Assembly (NCBI GenBank): GCA_902803155.1
Contig: CADCOU010000374.1
Coordinates: 1-6,875 of the forward strand
DNA: 6,875 bases
From: an uncultured Lachnospiraceae bacterium
GTDB taxonomy: Bacteria > Bacillota > Clostridia > Lachnospirales > Lachnospiraceae
Reading direction: 5' to 3'
Shown: one piece after another, positions 1 through 5,806 of the stretch
How the letters are laid out: the number at the start of each line of letters is the position of its first letter
Numbering within the stretch: the stretch's first letter is position 1
Notes under the pieces: generated by a model
Database searches by the model: none
Told to the model about the DNA's origin: nothing
The model's input: the letters and a program-made list of their open reading frames with translations, nothing else
Position numbers and translations under genes: made by a program

Positions 1-1
1 C

Positions 2-724
2 ATCCTCAATTATGAGGATGCGGAACTTCGAAAGTTCGGCGGGAGCCTCCCGGAAGACGGCCCTCGTGTCCGGTGGTTCTCGAGTGAGAGACCTCTGGAA
101 AGTGGCGTATATCTGGACGGTGATGTCCTGAAGTATTCGGACGGATCTACCGTCATCGATGTGATTCATATCGATGAACTTCGTATACTCGGGAAACACA
201 ACTATGAAAATGTCAGCGCAGCAGTATTGAGTGCGCTGGAGGCCGGAATGCCGATGGAAGAGATCCGCGAAGTGCTTCGGACATTTCCGGGTGTGGAGCA
301 CAGAATCGAATATGTCGGGGAAGTTAACGGAGTCGCGTATTACAACGATTCCAAGGGTACCAATCCGGATGCCGCAATCAGGGCCGTACAGGCGATGAGA
401 CGCCCGACTGTTCTGATCGGGGGCGGATACGACAAGGATTCGGACTATGATGAGTGGGTCGACAGTTTTCACGGAAAAGTAAAGGCACTGGTACTGATCG
501 GCGCCACGAGAGAGAAGATCGCCGCCTGTGCGGAAAAACATGGCTTCGGACCGGTCTTTCTGTGTAACACGTTTGAAGAATGTTTCAGAAAATGTACGGA
601 ACTGGCAGAAGAGGGAGATGCCGTTCTGTTGTCCCCCGCCTGCGCAAGCTGGGGGATGTTTAAGGACTATGAAGAAAGGGGCAGAGTTTTCAAGGACTTT
701 GTCGCGCGTATTCCGGCACTGTAA
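2..724 (+). CDS. murD: UDP-N-acetylmuramoyl-L-alanine--D-glutamate ligase MurD, C-terminal 240 residues (5' end outside window)
   Basis: This is the ATP-dependent cytoplasmic Mur ligase that adds D-glutamate to UDP-MurNAc-L-Ala in peptidoglycan precursor synthesis. The frame is open from base 2 to the TAA at 722-724, so the start lies upstream; the GTG at 161 falls inside conserved sequence and is not a start. About 240 of the usual roughly 450 residues are visible, covering the end of the central ATPase domain and the whole C-terminal ligase domain. Seen motifs are GKHNYENVSAA (the G-HN--N--AA inter-domain motif, bases 191-223), EHRIE, the MurD signature DSKGTNPDAA (347-376), GGGYDKDSDYD (GG-DK--D, about 419-451) and LSPACAS followed by ERG near the C-terminus (about 632-690). 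DSKGTNP followed by GG-DK and LSPACAS separates MurD from MurC, MurE and MurF. The next gene, ftsQ, begins 26 bases downstream with no terminator between, so the two are probably co-transcribed. I see no damage to the frame. Confidence 0.96.
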   Translation: MLNYEDAELRKFGGSLPEDGPRVRWFSSERPLESGVYLDGDVLKYSDGSTVIDVIHIDELRILGKHNYENVSAAVLSALEAGMPMEEIREVLRTFPGVEHRIEYVGEVNGVAYYNDSKGTNPDAAIRAVQAMRRPTVLIGGGYDKDSDYDEWVDSFHGKVKALVLIGATREKIAACAEKHGFGPVFLCNTFEECFRKCTELAEEGDAVLLSPACASWGMFKDYEERGRVFKDFVARIPAL

Positions 725-750
725 AAGTTCAACTCAGTCGGGGAGTTATT

Positions 751-1779
751 ATGAGCAGGGGCATAAAAGCGGCCGCAGTATTTGCGGTAATACTCGGGAT
801 AGCGGCAGCAGTGGTGCTGGGCGTATTCCGCATCCAGTCAATCGATATCAGGGGAAATGAACGTCATTCGCCGGAACAGATCCGGGATGATCTGATCTAT
901 GACTTCAAGACGCGCAATACCCTGTATTTTTCCTGGAAATACCGCTCGAAAGCTCCGGCTGACGATGCTCCTTATCTTGCTTCTGTTCAGGCAACCATGC
1001 TCACTCCGACTGCGATACGGCTGGATGTCACGGAAAACGGGCTGGTCGGCCGGGTTCAGTATGAGGACAGCAATGTCTACTATGATAACAACGGCGTTGT
1101 GCAGGAGATCTCGGATACGATTCATGAAGGGATTCCGCTTGTGACAGGCGTCGATATAGAAGAACCGCAGCTGTACCAGAAACTGACGATGAAGAATTCC
1201 TCGACGCTGCGTACAATGCTGAATATTACACAGCTGCTGATCCAGAGCGACCTGATCCCCGACAGTGTTGCATTTGACTCCAGCGGCAATATGACGCTGA
1301 GGCTCGGTACAGTTGCCGTGAAACTCGGACAGGACGAATATCTGGAAGAAAAGATCGCGAATCTCGTGACGATCTATCCGCAGGTTGCGGGTCAGGACGG
1401 GACTCTTAATATGGAAGGTTTCACGGGGAAGAATGAGGCGATCACATTCAAGTCCAATGAACCGGAGCCGGTTTCTTCCGGAAACGAGAGCGAAGGGGAC
1501 AGTTCCGGATCCCTCGCCGGGGTCGGAGCCGGTACGGGAGACACGCCGCAGGAAGACGGAGGTGAAGGAAACGATACTCCGGAGGAGAGTTCGGCCGGAA
1601 CTCCATTCATGGTATTTGACTCCAGCGGGACGCTGCGTTATGACGCACATGTGGTGAACGGCCAGGTTGTCGACGGTTATGGGAACCTGATTGACGGCTG
1701 CCGTGTAGATGAGAACGGAAATGTTGTGGACGCATATTGGAATGTCATCGACCCGAATACCGGGCAGCTTGCACAGTGA
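751..1779 (+). CDS. ftsQ: Cell division protein FtsQ/DivIB with POTRA domain and unusual C-terminal tail
   Basis: This 342-residue bitopic membrane protein belongs to the FtsQ/DivIB family, which scaffolds the divisome with FtsL and FtsB/DivIC. The start ATG has GGGGAG at 740-745 with a 5-base spacer. The order is a very short basic cytoplasmic end (MSRGIK), one membrane helix (about residues 7-26), a POTRA domain opening with FRIQSIDIRGNERHSPEQI (about 26-95), and an extracellular beta-rich domain (about 96-225) with the family-like YYDNNGVVQEI and a GIPLVTG stretch. A low-complexity acidic Gly/Ser/Glu linker follows (about 236-284), then a compact tail (285-342) with two similar units, VVDGYGNLID and VVDAYWNVID. 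The tail is not part of the core DivIB fold that I know. Assignment rests on the helix-POTRA layout and the position between murD and ftsZ. The POTRA family diverges strongly, so FtsQ versus DivIB is only a naming choice. Confidence 0.92.
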   Translation: MSRGIKAAAVFAVILGIAAAVVLGVFRIQSIDIRGNERHSPEQIRDDLIYDFKTRNTLYFSWKYRSKAPADDAPYLASVQATMLTPTAIRLDVTENGLVGRVQYEDSNVYYDNNGVVQEISDTIHEGIPLVTGVDIEEPQLYQKLTMKNSSTLRTMLNITQLLIQSDLIPDSVAFDSSGNMTLRLGTVAVKLGQDEYLEEKIANLVTIYPQVAGQDGTLNMEGFTGKNEAITFKSNEPEPVSSGNESEGDSSGSLAGVGAGTGDTPQEDGGEGNDTPEESSAGTPFMVFDSSGTLRYDAHVVNGQVVDGYGNLIDGCRVDENGNVVDAYWNVIDPNTGQLAQ

Positions 1780-1814
1780 TTTCCCTGTCGCATAGCGTGT
1801 TATTGAAGAAATGC

Positions 1815-1843
1815 TTGATTTCATATGCAAATAACCGTATAGT
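1815..1843 (+). promoter_or_regulatory. Predicted sigma-A promoter for ftsZ
   Basis: TTGATT (1815-1820) and TATAGT (1838-1843) are separated by exactly 17 bases, inside the 126-base gap between ftsQ and ftsZ. Transcription would start near 1850, giving a leader of about 55 bases. A second possible extended -10 (TG at 1847-1848, then TATATG at 1850-1855) overlaps just downstream. No terminator is visible after ftsQ, so ftsZ is probably read both from upstream and from here. Confidence 0.65.
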
Positions 1844-1890
1844 TAGTGATATATGGGCTAGCCTGATACTGTTCGGGCAGAAGAGAGACA

Positions 1891-1897
1891 AAGGAGG
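1891..1897 (+). promoter_or_regulatory. Strong ribosome binding site that fixes the GTG start of ftsZ
   Basis: AAGGAGG lies 8 bases before the GTG at 1906. The first in-frame ATG (1918) would be 20 bases away, too far for this site. It therefore decides in favour of the GTG start and an MLEI N-terminus. Confidence 0.85.
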
Positions 1898-1905
1898 TCA
1901 CTCAC

Positions 1906-3090
1906 GTGTTAGAGATTATGTCGAATGAAGCCGAGTCCGGCGCACGGATCATCGTAGTCGGCGTGGGCGGCGCAGGCAATAATGCCGTCAACCGCATGGT
2001 GGAAGATACGATTGCAGGCGTCGAGTTCATAGGCGTCAATACAGATAAACAGGCTCTTGCAATGTCCAAGGCTCCTACGGTCATCCAGATCGGGGAGAAG
2101 ATCACCAAGGGGCTCGGAGCAGGTGCGAAGCCGGAGGTTGGCCAGCAGGCTGCAGAGGAGAGCACGGAAGAAATCAAGAATTCCATCCAGGGCGCTGACA
2201 TGGTATTTGTCACCTGCGGCATGGGCGGAGGAACCGGAACCGGCGCGGCACCGATCATTGCCGGAGTCGCAAGAGAACTGGGCATTCTTACAGTCGGCGT
2301 TGTAACCAAGCCGTTCCGTTTTGAGGGCAGGGTCCGCATGAACAATGCGTTGACCGGCATTGCCAAACTGAAAGAGAACGTGGACACACTGATCGTGATC
2401 CCGAACGATAAGCTTCTTGAGGTCGTGGACCGCAGAACGACGATGCCTGAAGCGTTCAAGAAGGCAGACGAGGTTCTTCAGCAGGCAGTATCCGGTATCA
2501 CGGATCTGATCAATCTGCCGGCTCTGATCAATCTTGACTTCGCGGATGTCAAGACGGTCATGGCAGACAAAGGCATTGCCCATATCGGTATCGGTCAGGC
2601 GAAGGGTGATGACAAGGCGCTCGAGGCAGTCAAGCAGGCTGTTGCAAGCCCGCTGCTTGAGACCACGATCGAAGGAGCGACCAATATCATCATCAACATC
2701 AGCGGTGATATCAGCCTGATGGATGCAAGTGATGCAGCAGGATATGTCCAGGAACTTGCAGGCGACGGTGCGAACATCATCTTTGGTGCGATGTACGACG
2801 ATACATATGCGGACGAAGCAAGCATCACGGTGATCGCTACCGGACTCGAGGATCCGAATTCCGATCAGCCGCAGCCGATCTTCTCCGGCCGCAAGGGAAG
2901 TTCTGATTTCCGTTACCCGAAGACAGATTCAAGACCGGCTGGAGGCTTCTCCTTCTCCAACAGCAGCCCGACAGGACAGGTTGAGCTGAAGGCTCCGACG
3001 ATCCCGGCCAGAAATGCGCAGGTGCGCATGCCTCAGAGCAAGGTCACGGAGAGAGATATTCAGATCCCTGATTTTCTGAAGAGGAACTGA
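1906..3090 (+). CDS. ftsZ: Cell division GTPase FtsZ
   Basis: FtsZ is the tubulin-like GTPase that polymerises at midcell into the Z-ring and directs septal wall synthesis. The 394-residue length is normal. It starts at a GTG with AAGGAGG 8 bases upstream. The nucleotide-binding domain opens with RIIVVGVGGAGNNAVNRM (residues 14-31), carries the tubulin signature GGGTGTG at 107-113 preceded by CGM, and the FRFEGRVR segment near 137-144. The catalytic T7 loop NLDFADV (209-215) supplies the aspartates D211 and D214 that complete the GTPase site of the next subunit. The fold ends near ATGLEDP (311-317). A disordered linker of about 65 residues follows, then the conserved C-terminal peptide DIQIPDFLKRN (384-394), the usual docking site for membrane tethers and regulators. 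A strong terminator begins 27 bases after the stop, making this the last gene of the dcw cluster. Nothing in the protein looks aberrant. Confidence 0.99.
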   Translation: MLEIMSNEAESGARIIVVGVGGAGNNAVNRMVEDTIAGVEFIGVNTDKQALAMSKAPTVIQIGEKITKGLGAGAKPEVGQQAAEESTEEIKNSIQGADMVFVTCGMGGGTGTGAAPIIAGVARELGILTVGVVTKPFRFEGRVRMNNALTGIAKLKENVDTLIVIPNDKLLEVVDRRTTMPEAFKKADEVLQQAVSGITDLINLPALINLDFADVKTVMADKGIAHIGIGQAKGDDKALEAVKQAVASPLLETTIEGATNIIINISGDISLMDASDAAGYVQELAGDGANIIFGAMYDDTYADEASITVIATGLEDPNSDQPQPIFSGRKGSSDFRYPKTDSRPAGGFSFSNSSPTGQVELKAPTIPARNAQVRMPQSKVTERDIQIPDFLKRN

Positions 3091-3117
3091 GCTTCTTATG
3101 CAGATAGTATGACTGAT

Positions 3118-3149
3118 AAGCCTCCGGCACATGGCCGGAGGCTTTTTCT
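3118..3149 (+). terminator. Intrinsic terminator after ftsZ
   Basis: The arms GCCTCCGGC (3120-3128) and GCCGGAGGC (3134-3142) form a perfect 9-bp GC-rich stem, extendable by two A-T pairs, with a 5-base loop. Five T residues follow at 3143-3147. This is a strong Rho-independent terminator closing the murD-ftsQ-ftsZ unit. Confidence 0.93.
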
Positions 3150-3150
3150 G

Positions 3151-3159
3151 TGGTATACT
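3151..3159 (+). promoter_or_regulatory. Predicted extended -10 promoter for aroE-aroD
   Basis: TGG followed by TATACT (3154-3159) is a consensus-like extended -10 element. At 17-base spacing the -35 position (3131-3136, ATGGCC) is poor and falls inside the ftsZ terminator stem, so recognition would rest on the extended -10. Transcription would start near 3166, about 61 bases before the aroE ATG. Confidence 0.55.
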
Positions 3160-3169
3160 GATGTATGTA

Positions 3170-3205
3170 AGGGCCAAAAGCCCTGAATCCGAGGCAAGCC
3201 TGCCT
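3170..3205 (+). other. Two small inverted repeats in the aroE leader
   Basis: AGGGC (3170-3174) and GCCCT (3180-3184) form a 5-bp stem with a 5-base loop. AGGCA (3192-3196) and TGCCT (3201-3205) form a second 5-bp stem with a 4-base loop, ending 9 bases before the GGAGG site. They may fold in the aroE leader RNA. I recognise no riboswitch or T-box here, and both stems are short enough to be chance. Confidence 0.3.
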
Positions 3206-3214
3206 GCCAGAGAC

Positions 3215-3219
3215 GGAGG
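3215..3219 (+). promoter_or_regulatory. Ribosome binding site fixing the aroE start
   Basis: GGAGG lies 7 bases before the ATG at 3227. The frame stays open upstream to 3131, but the earlier ATG lies within the terminator and upstream of the likely transcription start. This site therefore supports 3227. Confidence 0.85.
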
Positions 3220-3226
3220 TTTATCC

Positions 3227-4090
3227 ATGGACTATGGTATCAGCGGAACAACAAGACTGGGAGGACTTCTCGGAAGCCCGGTCTCTCACAGTCTTTCTCC
3301 TGCCATGCACAACATCTCTTTCCAGGCACTGGGAATCGATTTTGTGTATCTTGCATTCAACGTCACGGAGGATAAACTGAGGGAGACCGTGCATGTGCTG
3401 CGTGACCTCAATGCCTACGGATTCAATGTAACGATGCCCTGCAAGAAAGCGGTCATGGAGTGCCTGGACGGGATCTCAAAGGAAGCGGAGATGATCGGCG
3501 CCGTAAACACTGTTGTGAACCGGGACGGGAAACTGATCGGGTACAACACGGATGGCATCGGTTATGTGGAATCCGCAAGAGAGAACGGTGTCCGGATCGA
3601 GGGAAGTGAGATCACTCTCCTTGGGGCCGGCGGAGCAGCGGCAGCTGCAGCCGTTCAGATGGCACTGGAAGGAGCGGCGAAGATCCACATTGCCAACCGA
3701 AGATCACGATCCTGGAGAGCAGCGCAGATGCTTGTCGATACCATCAGCCGTGAGACGTCATGCGAAGCGGATCTGACAGACCTGGAAGATCTTAGCGCAC
3801 TTGCGGAGAAGATCGCACACAGCAGTCTGCTGACAAATGCGACTTCGGTCGGGATGATCCCTGATACAGACGCGACGCCGCTGCCGGATACTTCCGTGTT
3901 TCATAAGGGCCTGACGGTCTCGGATGTGATCTATGAGCCGGCACGGACCAGACTGATGCGGGAGGCGGAAGAGTGCGGATGCAGGACACATAACGGGATG
4001 TATATGCTGCTGCATCAGGGGGCGGCTGCATTCCGGCTCTGGACCGGGAGGAAGATGCCGGTTGAACTGATAAGAGAAAAGGTATTCTGA
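3227..4090 (+). CDS. aroE: Shikimate 5-dehydrogenase AroE
   Basis: AroE reduces 3-dehydroshikimate to shikimate with NADPH, in the cytoplasmic pathway to chorismate and the aromatic amino acids. The 287-residue length fits the family. The N-terminal substrate domain has GSPVSHSLSPAMHN (16-29) for shikimate binding, NVTMPCK (67-73) with catalytic Lys73, AVNT (92-95) and GYNTDG (105-110) with the paired catalytic Asp109. The nucleotide-binding domain has the glycine-rich LGAGGAAAA (132-140) and ANRRS (156-160), where the N-R pair suggests NADP rather than NAD. NATSVGM (204-210), the DVIYEP segment (233-238) and QGAAAFRLWTG (264-274) complete the family pattern. The start is set by GGAGG seven bases upstream. 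aroD follows 12 bases after the stop, so the two probably form an operon. Because Lys73 and Asp109 are present, AroE is preferred over a diverged YdiB-like paralogue, though the latter cannot be fully excluded. Confidence 0.96.
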   Translation: MDYGISGTTRLGGLLGSPVSHSLSPAMHNISFQALGIDFVYLAFNVTEDKLRETVHVLRDLNAYGFNVTMPCKKAVMECLDGISKEAEMIGAVNTVVNRDGKLIGYNTDGIGYVESARENGVRIEGSEITLLGAGGAAAAAAVQMALEGAAKIHIANRRSRSWRAAQMLVDTISRETSCEADLTDLEDLSALAEKIAHSSLLTNATSVGMIPDTDATPLPDTSVFHKGLTVSDVIYEPARTRLMREAEECGCRTHNGMYMLLHQGAAAFRLWTGRKMPVELIREKVF

Positions 4091-4102
4091 CGGAGGTTTG
4101 GG

Positions 4103-4852
4103 ATGAATACGATCAAAGTAAGGGATCTGGTTCTTGGCGACGGTATTCCGAAGATCTGTGTACCGATCGTAGCGCATACGTCTGACGAACTGGAAATGGC
4201 ACTGGACGCAATCGATCCGTCTTCCTGCGATCTTGTGGAGTTCAGGGCGGATTTTTATTTTGAAGAGCATATCCCTGCGCTGAAGAAGATCAGGGAAGCG
4301 ATGTATAACCGGCCGATCATCTATACGATCCGGACGAAAGAAGAGGGCGGTGAACTGGAGATAGACCAGGATGCGTATGAAGCATGGAATCTTGCCGCTG
4401 CCCCCTATGTGGATATGGCGGATATCCAGCTTCTGCGGCTCTCTCAGGAGAAGGAGGGCCGGACTGTGCACAGCAATATCATTCCGAAGCTTCAGGAGAA
4501 AGGGGTAAAGGTGATCTGCTCCTGGCACGATTTTCAGGGAACTCCGAAGGCAGATGACCTGGTCCGTGTCATGCTGACCATGCAGGAGGAAGACTGCGAT
4601 ATACCGAAGCTTGCGGTTCTGGGGAGGGACAGGAGGGATGTCCTGCAGCTGATCCAGGCGTCGGTGGAAATGAAGGAAAAGTATGCGGACCGCCCGTTTA
4701 TTACCATGTCCATGGGAAACCTTGGAAAGATATCACGTGCCGCCTGCATGTTTACCGGAAGCTGCATTACGTTCGGAATGGCCGGACAGGGTTCGGCTCC
4801 CGGCCAGATTCCGGCAGGTGAACTGAAGGAGATACTCGGGATACTCAGGTAA
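4103..4852 (+). CDS. aroD: 3-dehydroquinate dehydratase, type I (AroD)
   Basis: This enzyme dehydrates 3-dehydroquinate to 3-dehydroshikimate through a Schiff base, supplying the substrate of AroE next door. The 249-residue TIM-barrel protein has normal length, and GGAGG sits 6 bases before its ATG. It opens with the family-typical IKVRDLVLGDGIPKICVPI (4-22). Residues matching the E. coli active site are present: E46 and R48 (LVEFRAD), E81 in the KEEGG stretch, H142 (SWHDF), the Schiff-base lysine K169 (DIPKLAV), R212 (ISR), and S231 and Q235 (GSAPGQI). One difference is VDMADIQLL (103-111), where the E. coli and C. difficile proteins, as I recall them, have D-x-E-L; here Gln109 replaces Glu. 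It is the last gene of the aro operon, with a terminator about 60 bases downstream. The sequence is unrelated to the small type II enzyme (AroQ). Confidence 0.95.
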   Translation: MNTIKVRDLVLGDGIPKICVPIVAHTSDELEMALDAIDPSSCDLVEFRADFYFEEHIPALKKIREAMYNRPIIYTIRTKEEGGELEIDQDAYEAWNLAAAPYVDMADIQLLRLSQEKEGRTVHSNIIPKLQEKGVKVICSWHDFQGTPKADDLVRVMLTMQEEDCDIPKLAVLGRDRRDVLQLIQASVEMKEKYADRPFITMSMGNLGKISRAACMFTGSCITFGMAGQGSAPGQIPAGELKEILGILR

Positions 4853-4913
4853 TCATGCGGAAGTCCCGGAGCGTGCCTGAATAACCTGGTACGGAAGATG
4901 TGAAACAGAAAAA

Positions 4914-4949
4914 GGACGACACCTGATGCAAAGTGTCGTCCCTTTTTCT
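4914..4949 (+). terminator. Intrinsic terminator after aroD
   Basis: GGACGACAC (4914-4922) and GTGTCGTCC (4933-4941) make a perfect 9-bp stem with a 10-base loop, followed by TTTTT at 4943-4947. Five A residues (4909-4913) precede the stem, so it could also stop transcription on the other strand, but no convergent gene is seen. It closes the aroE-aroD unit. Confidence 0.9.
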
Positions 4950-4970
4950 TCACCGGGGAATGGTTGTATT

Positions 4971-4999
4971 TTGAAAAAAAGCCTGCAGTCATGTAAACT
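4971..4999 (+). promoter_or_regulatory. Predicted sigma-A promoter for the MntP-like gene
   Basis: TTGAAA (4971-4976) and TAAACT (4994-4999) are 17 bases apart, between the aroD terminator and the next gene. Transcription would start near 5006, giving a leader of about 60 bases. The terminator upstream makes an independent promoter here necessary. Confidence 0.7.
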
Positions 5000-5040
5000 C
5001 ATAGCAATACCCGGACTTTCTGCAGTGCGCGGAAAGCGGT

Positions 5041-5053
5041 AATAATCATTATT
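5041..5053 (+). repeat. AT-rich inverted repeat just before the ribosome site
   Basis: AATAAT and ATTATT are perfect 6-base arms around a single C. The repeat ends directly at the GAGGTG ribosome site (5054-5059). With one central base it is better as a protein-binding dyad than as an RNA hairpin. It is AT-only, so chance is a fair explanation. Confidence 0.35.
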
Positions 5054-5059
5054 GAGGTG
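5054..5059 (+). promoter_or_regulatory. Ribosome binding site for the TTG start
   Basis: GAGGTG lies 7 bases before the TTG at 5067. An in-frame TGA at 5058-5060 overlaps the site, so no start further upstream is possible. The first in-frame ATG would remove most of the first membrane helix. Confidence 0.75.
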
Positions 5060-5066
5060 AAAACGG

Positions 5067-5639
5067 TTGAGTATACTGGAGAGCACACTGATCGTCGCCG
5101 CGCTGTTCATCAATATTTTCCTGATCGGACAGTATGAGGGGTCCATGGTCCGTCGGATGGACTGGAGGACGATCGCTGTCATATGCCTGATCGTGGGAGT
5201 GTTCGAGACATTTTCCATGTGGATCGGGTATCTTCTGACAAGGATCCCATTTTTTTCAGAGAGTCAGTCACAGGATCTCCGGAGATTCTGCTACTTTGTG
5301 GCCGCGGTCCTGTTTCTGTCAATAGCGGTCTATATGATATACAAGGCGATCCTCAGGACTCCGATCCAGGAAAAACTGCGGGAGATCGCCTATAAGAGGA
5401 TCGCGAAGGAAGTGATACTGGTCGCCCTGTTTACATTTATGGCAGGGATCGGATGGGGCTTTATCGGCCACAATATCTATATGGCAACCGGCGTGGTCGG
5501 CGCTGCGACGGTTGTGGCTACTGTCTGCGGGATCTATGTCGGGTACAGCCAGGGATGCAGGATGCGCTATGCGATTTATGGGACAGGCGGCGCGATGCTT
5601 GCCTTTGTCGGAGCGGATATACTGATCCGGTATCTGTAG
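5067..5639 (+). CDS. MntP-like six-helix membrane protein lacking the canonical aspartates
   Basis: This 190-residue inner membrane protein has about six hydrophobic segments (roughly residues 4-22, 34-56, 73-93, 112-133, 137-160 and 168-188). Its length, helix layout and two-fold organisation match the MntP (DUF204) manganese exporters. Aligned by eye with E. coli MntP as I recall it, the EG at 24-25 falls on KG with the important Gly25, the G-FET segment (44-48) on GAVET with Glu47, and N136 plus a following G-rich helix on the second half. However, MntP Asp16 corresponds to Asn16 here and MntP Asp118 to about Phe122. Manganese export is therefore not assured; the protein may carry another substrate or act otherwise. 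It starts at TTG with GAGGTG upstream and stands alone between a terminator and a promoter. No manganese riboswitch is recognised in its leader. The fold is fairly secure, the function is not. Confidence 0.7.
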   Translation: MSILESTLIVAALFINIFLIGQYEGSMVRRMDWRTIAVICLIVGVFETFSMWIGYLLTRIPFFSESQSQDLRRFCYFVAAVLFLSIAVYMIYKAILRTPIQEKLREIAYKRIAKEVILVALFTFMAGIGWGFIGHNIYMATGVVGAATVVATVCGIYVGYSQGCRMRYAIYGTGGAMLAFVGADILIRYL

Positions 5640-5707
5640 AGATGCTGCTGTTTTCGGCAGAAATGAGGAACAGAAATGATCTGCAGTTCATCCGGTTCCG
5701 GAAGGGA

Positions 5708-5736
5708 TTGCAGAGCGGGATGCACCGTGATATACT
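5708..5736 (+). promoter_or_regulatory. Predicted strong sigma-A promoter for the radical SAM gene
   Basis: TTGCAG (5708-5713) and TATACT (5731-5736) are separated by exactly 17 bases, and TGA at 5728-5730 adds the extended -10 element. Transcription would begin near 5743, leaving a leader of about 79 bases that includes the palindrome. This is the best-formed promoter in the window. Confidence 0.75.
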
Positions 5737-5785
5737 CTGTCGAAGGGATATTAAAACGGCAGTATATATATATTATTAATGCAGC

Positions 5786-5806
5786 ATATAGTTCGCGAAA
5801 CTATAT
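5786..5806 (+). promoter_or_regulatory. Palindrome abutting the ribosome site: candidate operator or RNA hairpin
   Basis: The arms ATATAGTT (5786-5793) and AACTATAT (5799-5806) are perfect 8-base inverted repeats around CGCGA. Within them TTCGCGAA (5792-5799) is itself a palindrome. The next base begins AGGAGG (5807-5812), the ribosome site of the radical SAM gene. The size and the GTT-CGCG-AAC core resemble operators of TetR-family repressors. A stem in the leader RNA that affects ribosome access is the alternative. No regulator gene is visible in the window. Confidence 0.55.

Noticed and set aside
161..163. GTG as a start for a short murD-like gene
   Set aside because: The frame is open to the window edge and the preceding 53 codons give MurD-like sequence, so this is an internal valine codon.
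838..1830. 330-codon open frame on the minus strand opposite ftsQ
   Set aside because: It lies fully across a well-supported + strand gene with a membrane helix and POTRA domain. Its product has no recognisable domain and it looks like an antisense shadow.
1918..1920. ATG at 1918 as the ftsZ start
   Set aside because: It is 20 bases from AAGGAGG, while the GTG at 1906 is 8 bases away and gives the MLEI N-terminus typical of related FtsZ proteins.
1902..2459. Minus-strand open frames opposite ftsZ
   Set aside because: FtsZ is unambiguous here; these are shadows of its biased codon use.
3131..3226. Longer aroE beginning at 3131
   Set aside because: That ATG sits in the loop of the ftsZ terminator, before the predicted transcription start, without a usable ribosome site. 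The extra residues do not resemble AroE.
3758..4528. 256-codon minus-strand open frame across aroE and aroD
   Set aside because: Both + strand genes have complete catalytic motifs. The antisense product has no family features and spans an operon junction.
5058..5071. Possible CcpA (cre) site TGAAAACGGTTGAG
   Set aside because: The right half deviates from the consensus TGWAANCGNTNWCA at three positions, and the overlap with the ribosome site and start codon explains the sequence.
5751..5779. Second promoter TTAAAA-17-TATTAA before the radical SAM gene
   Set aside because: The match is poor and the region is AT-rich. The upstream TTGCAG-17-TATACT with an extended -10 is far better.
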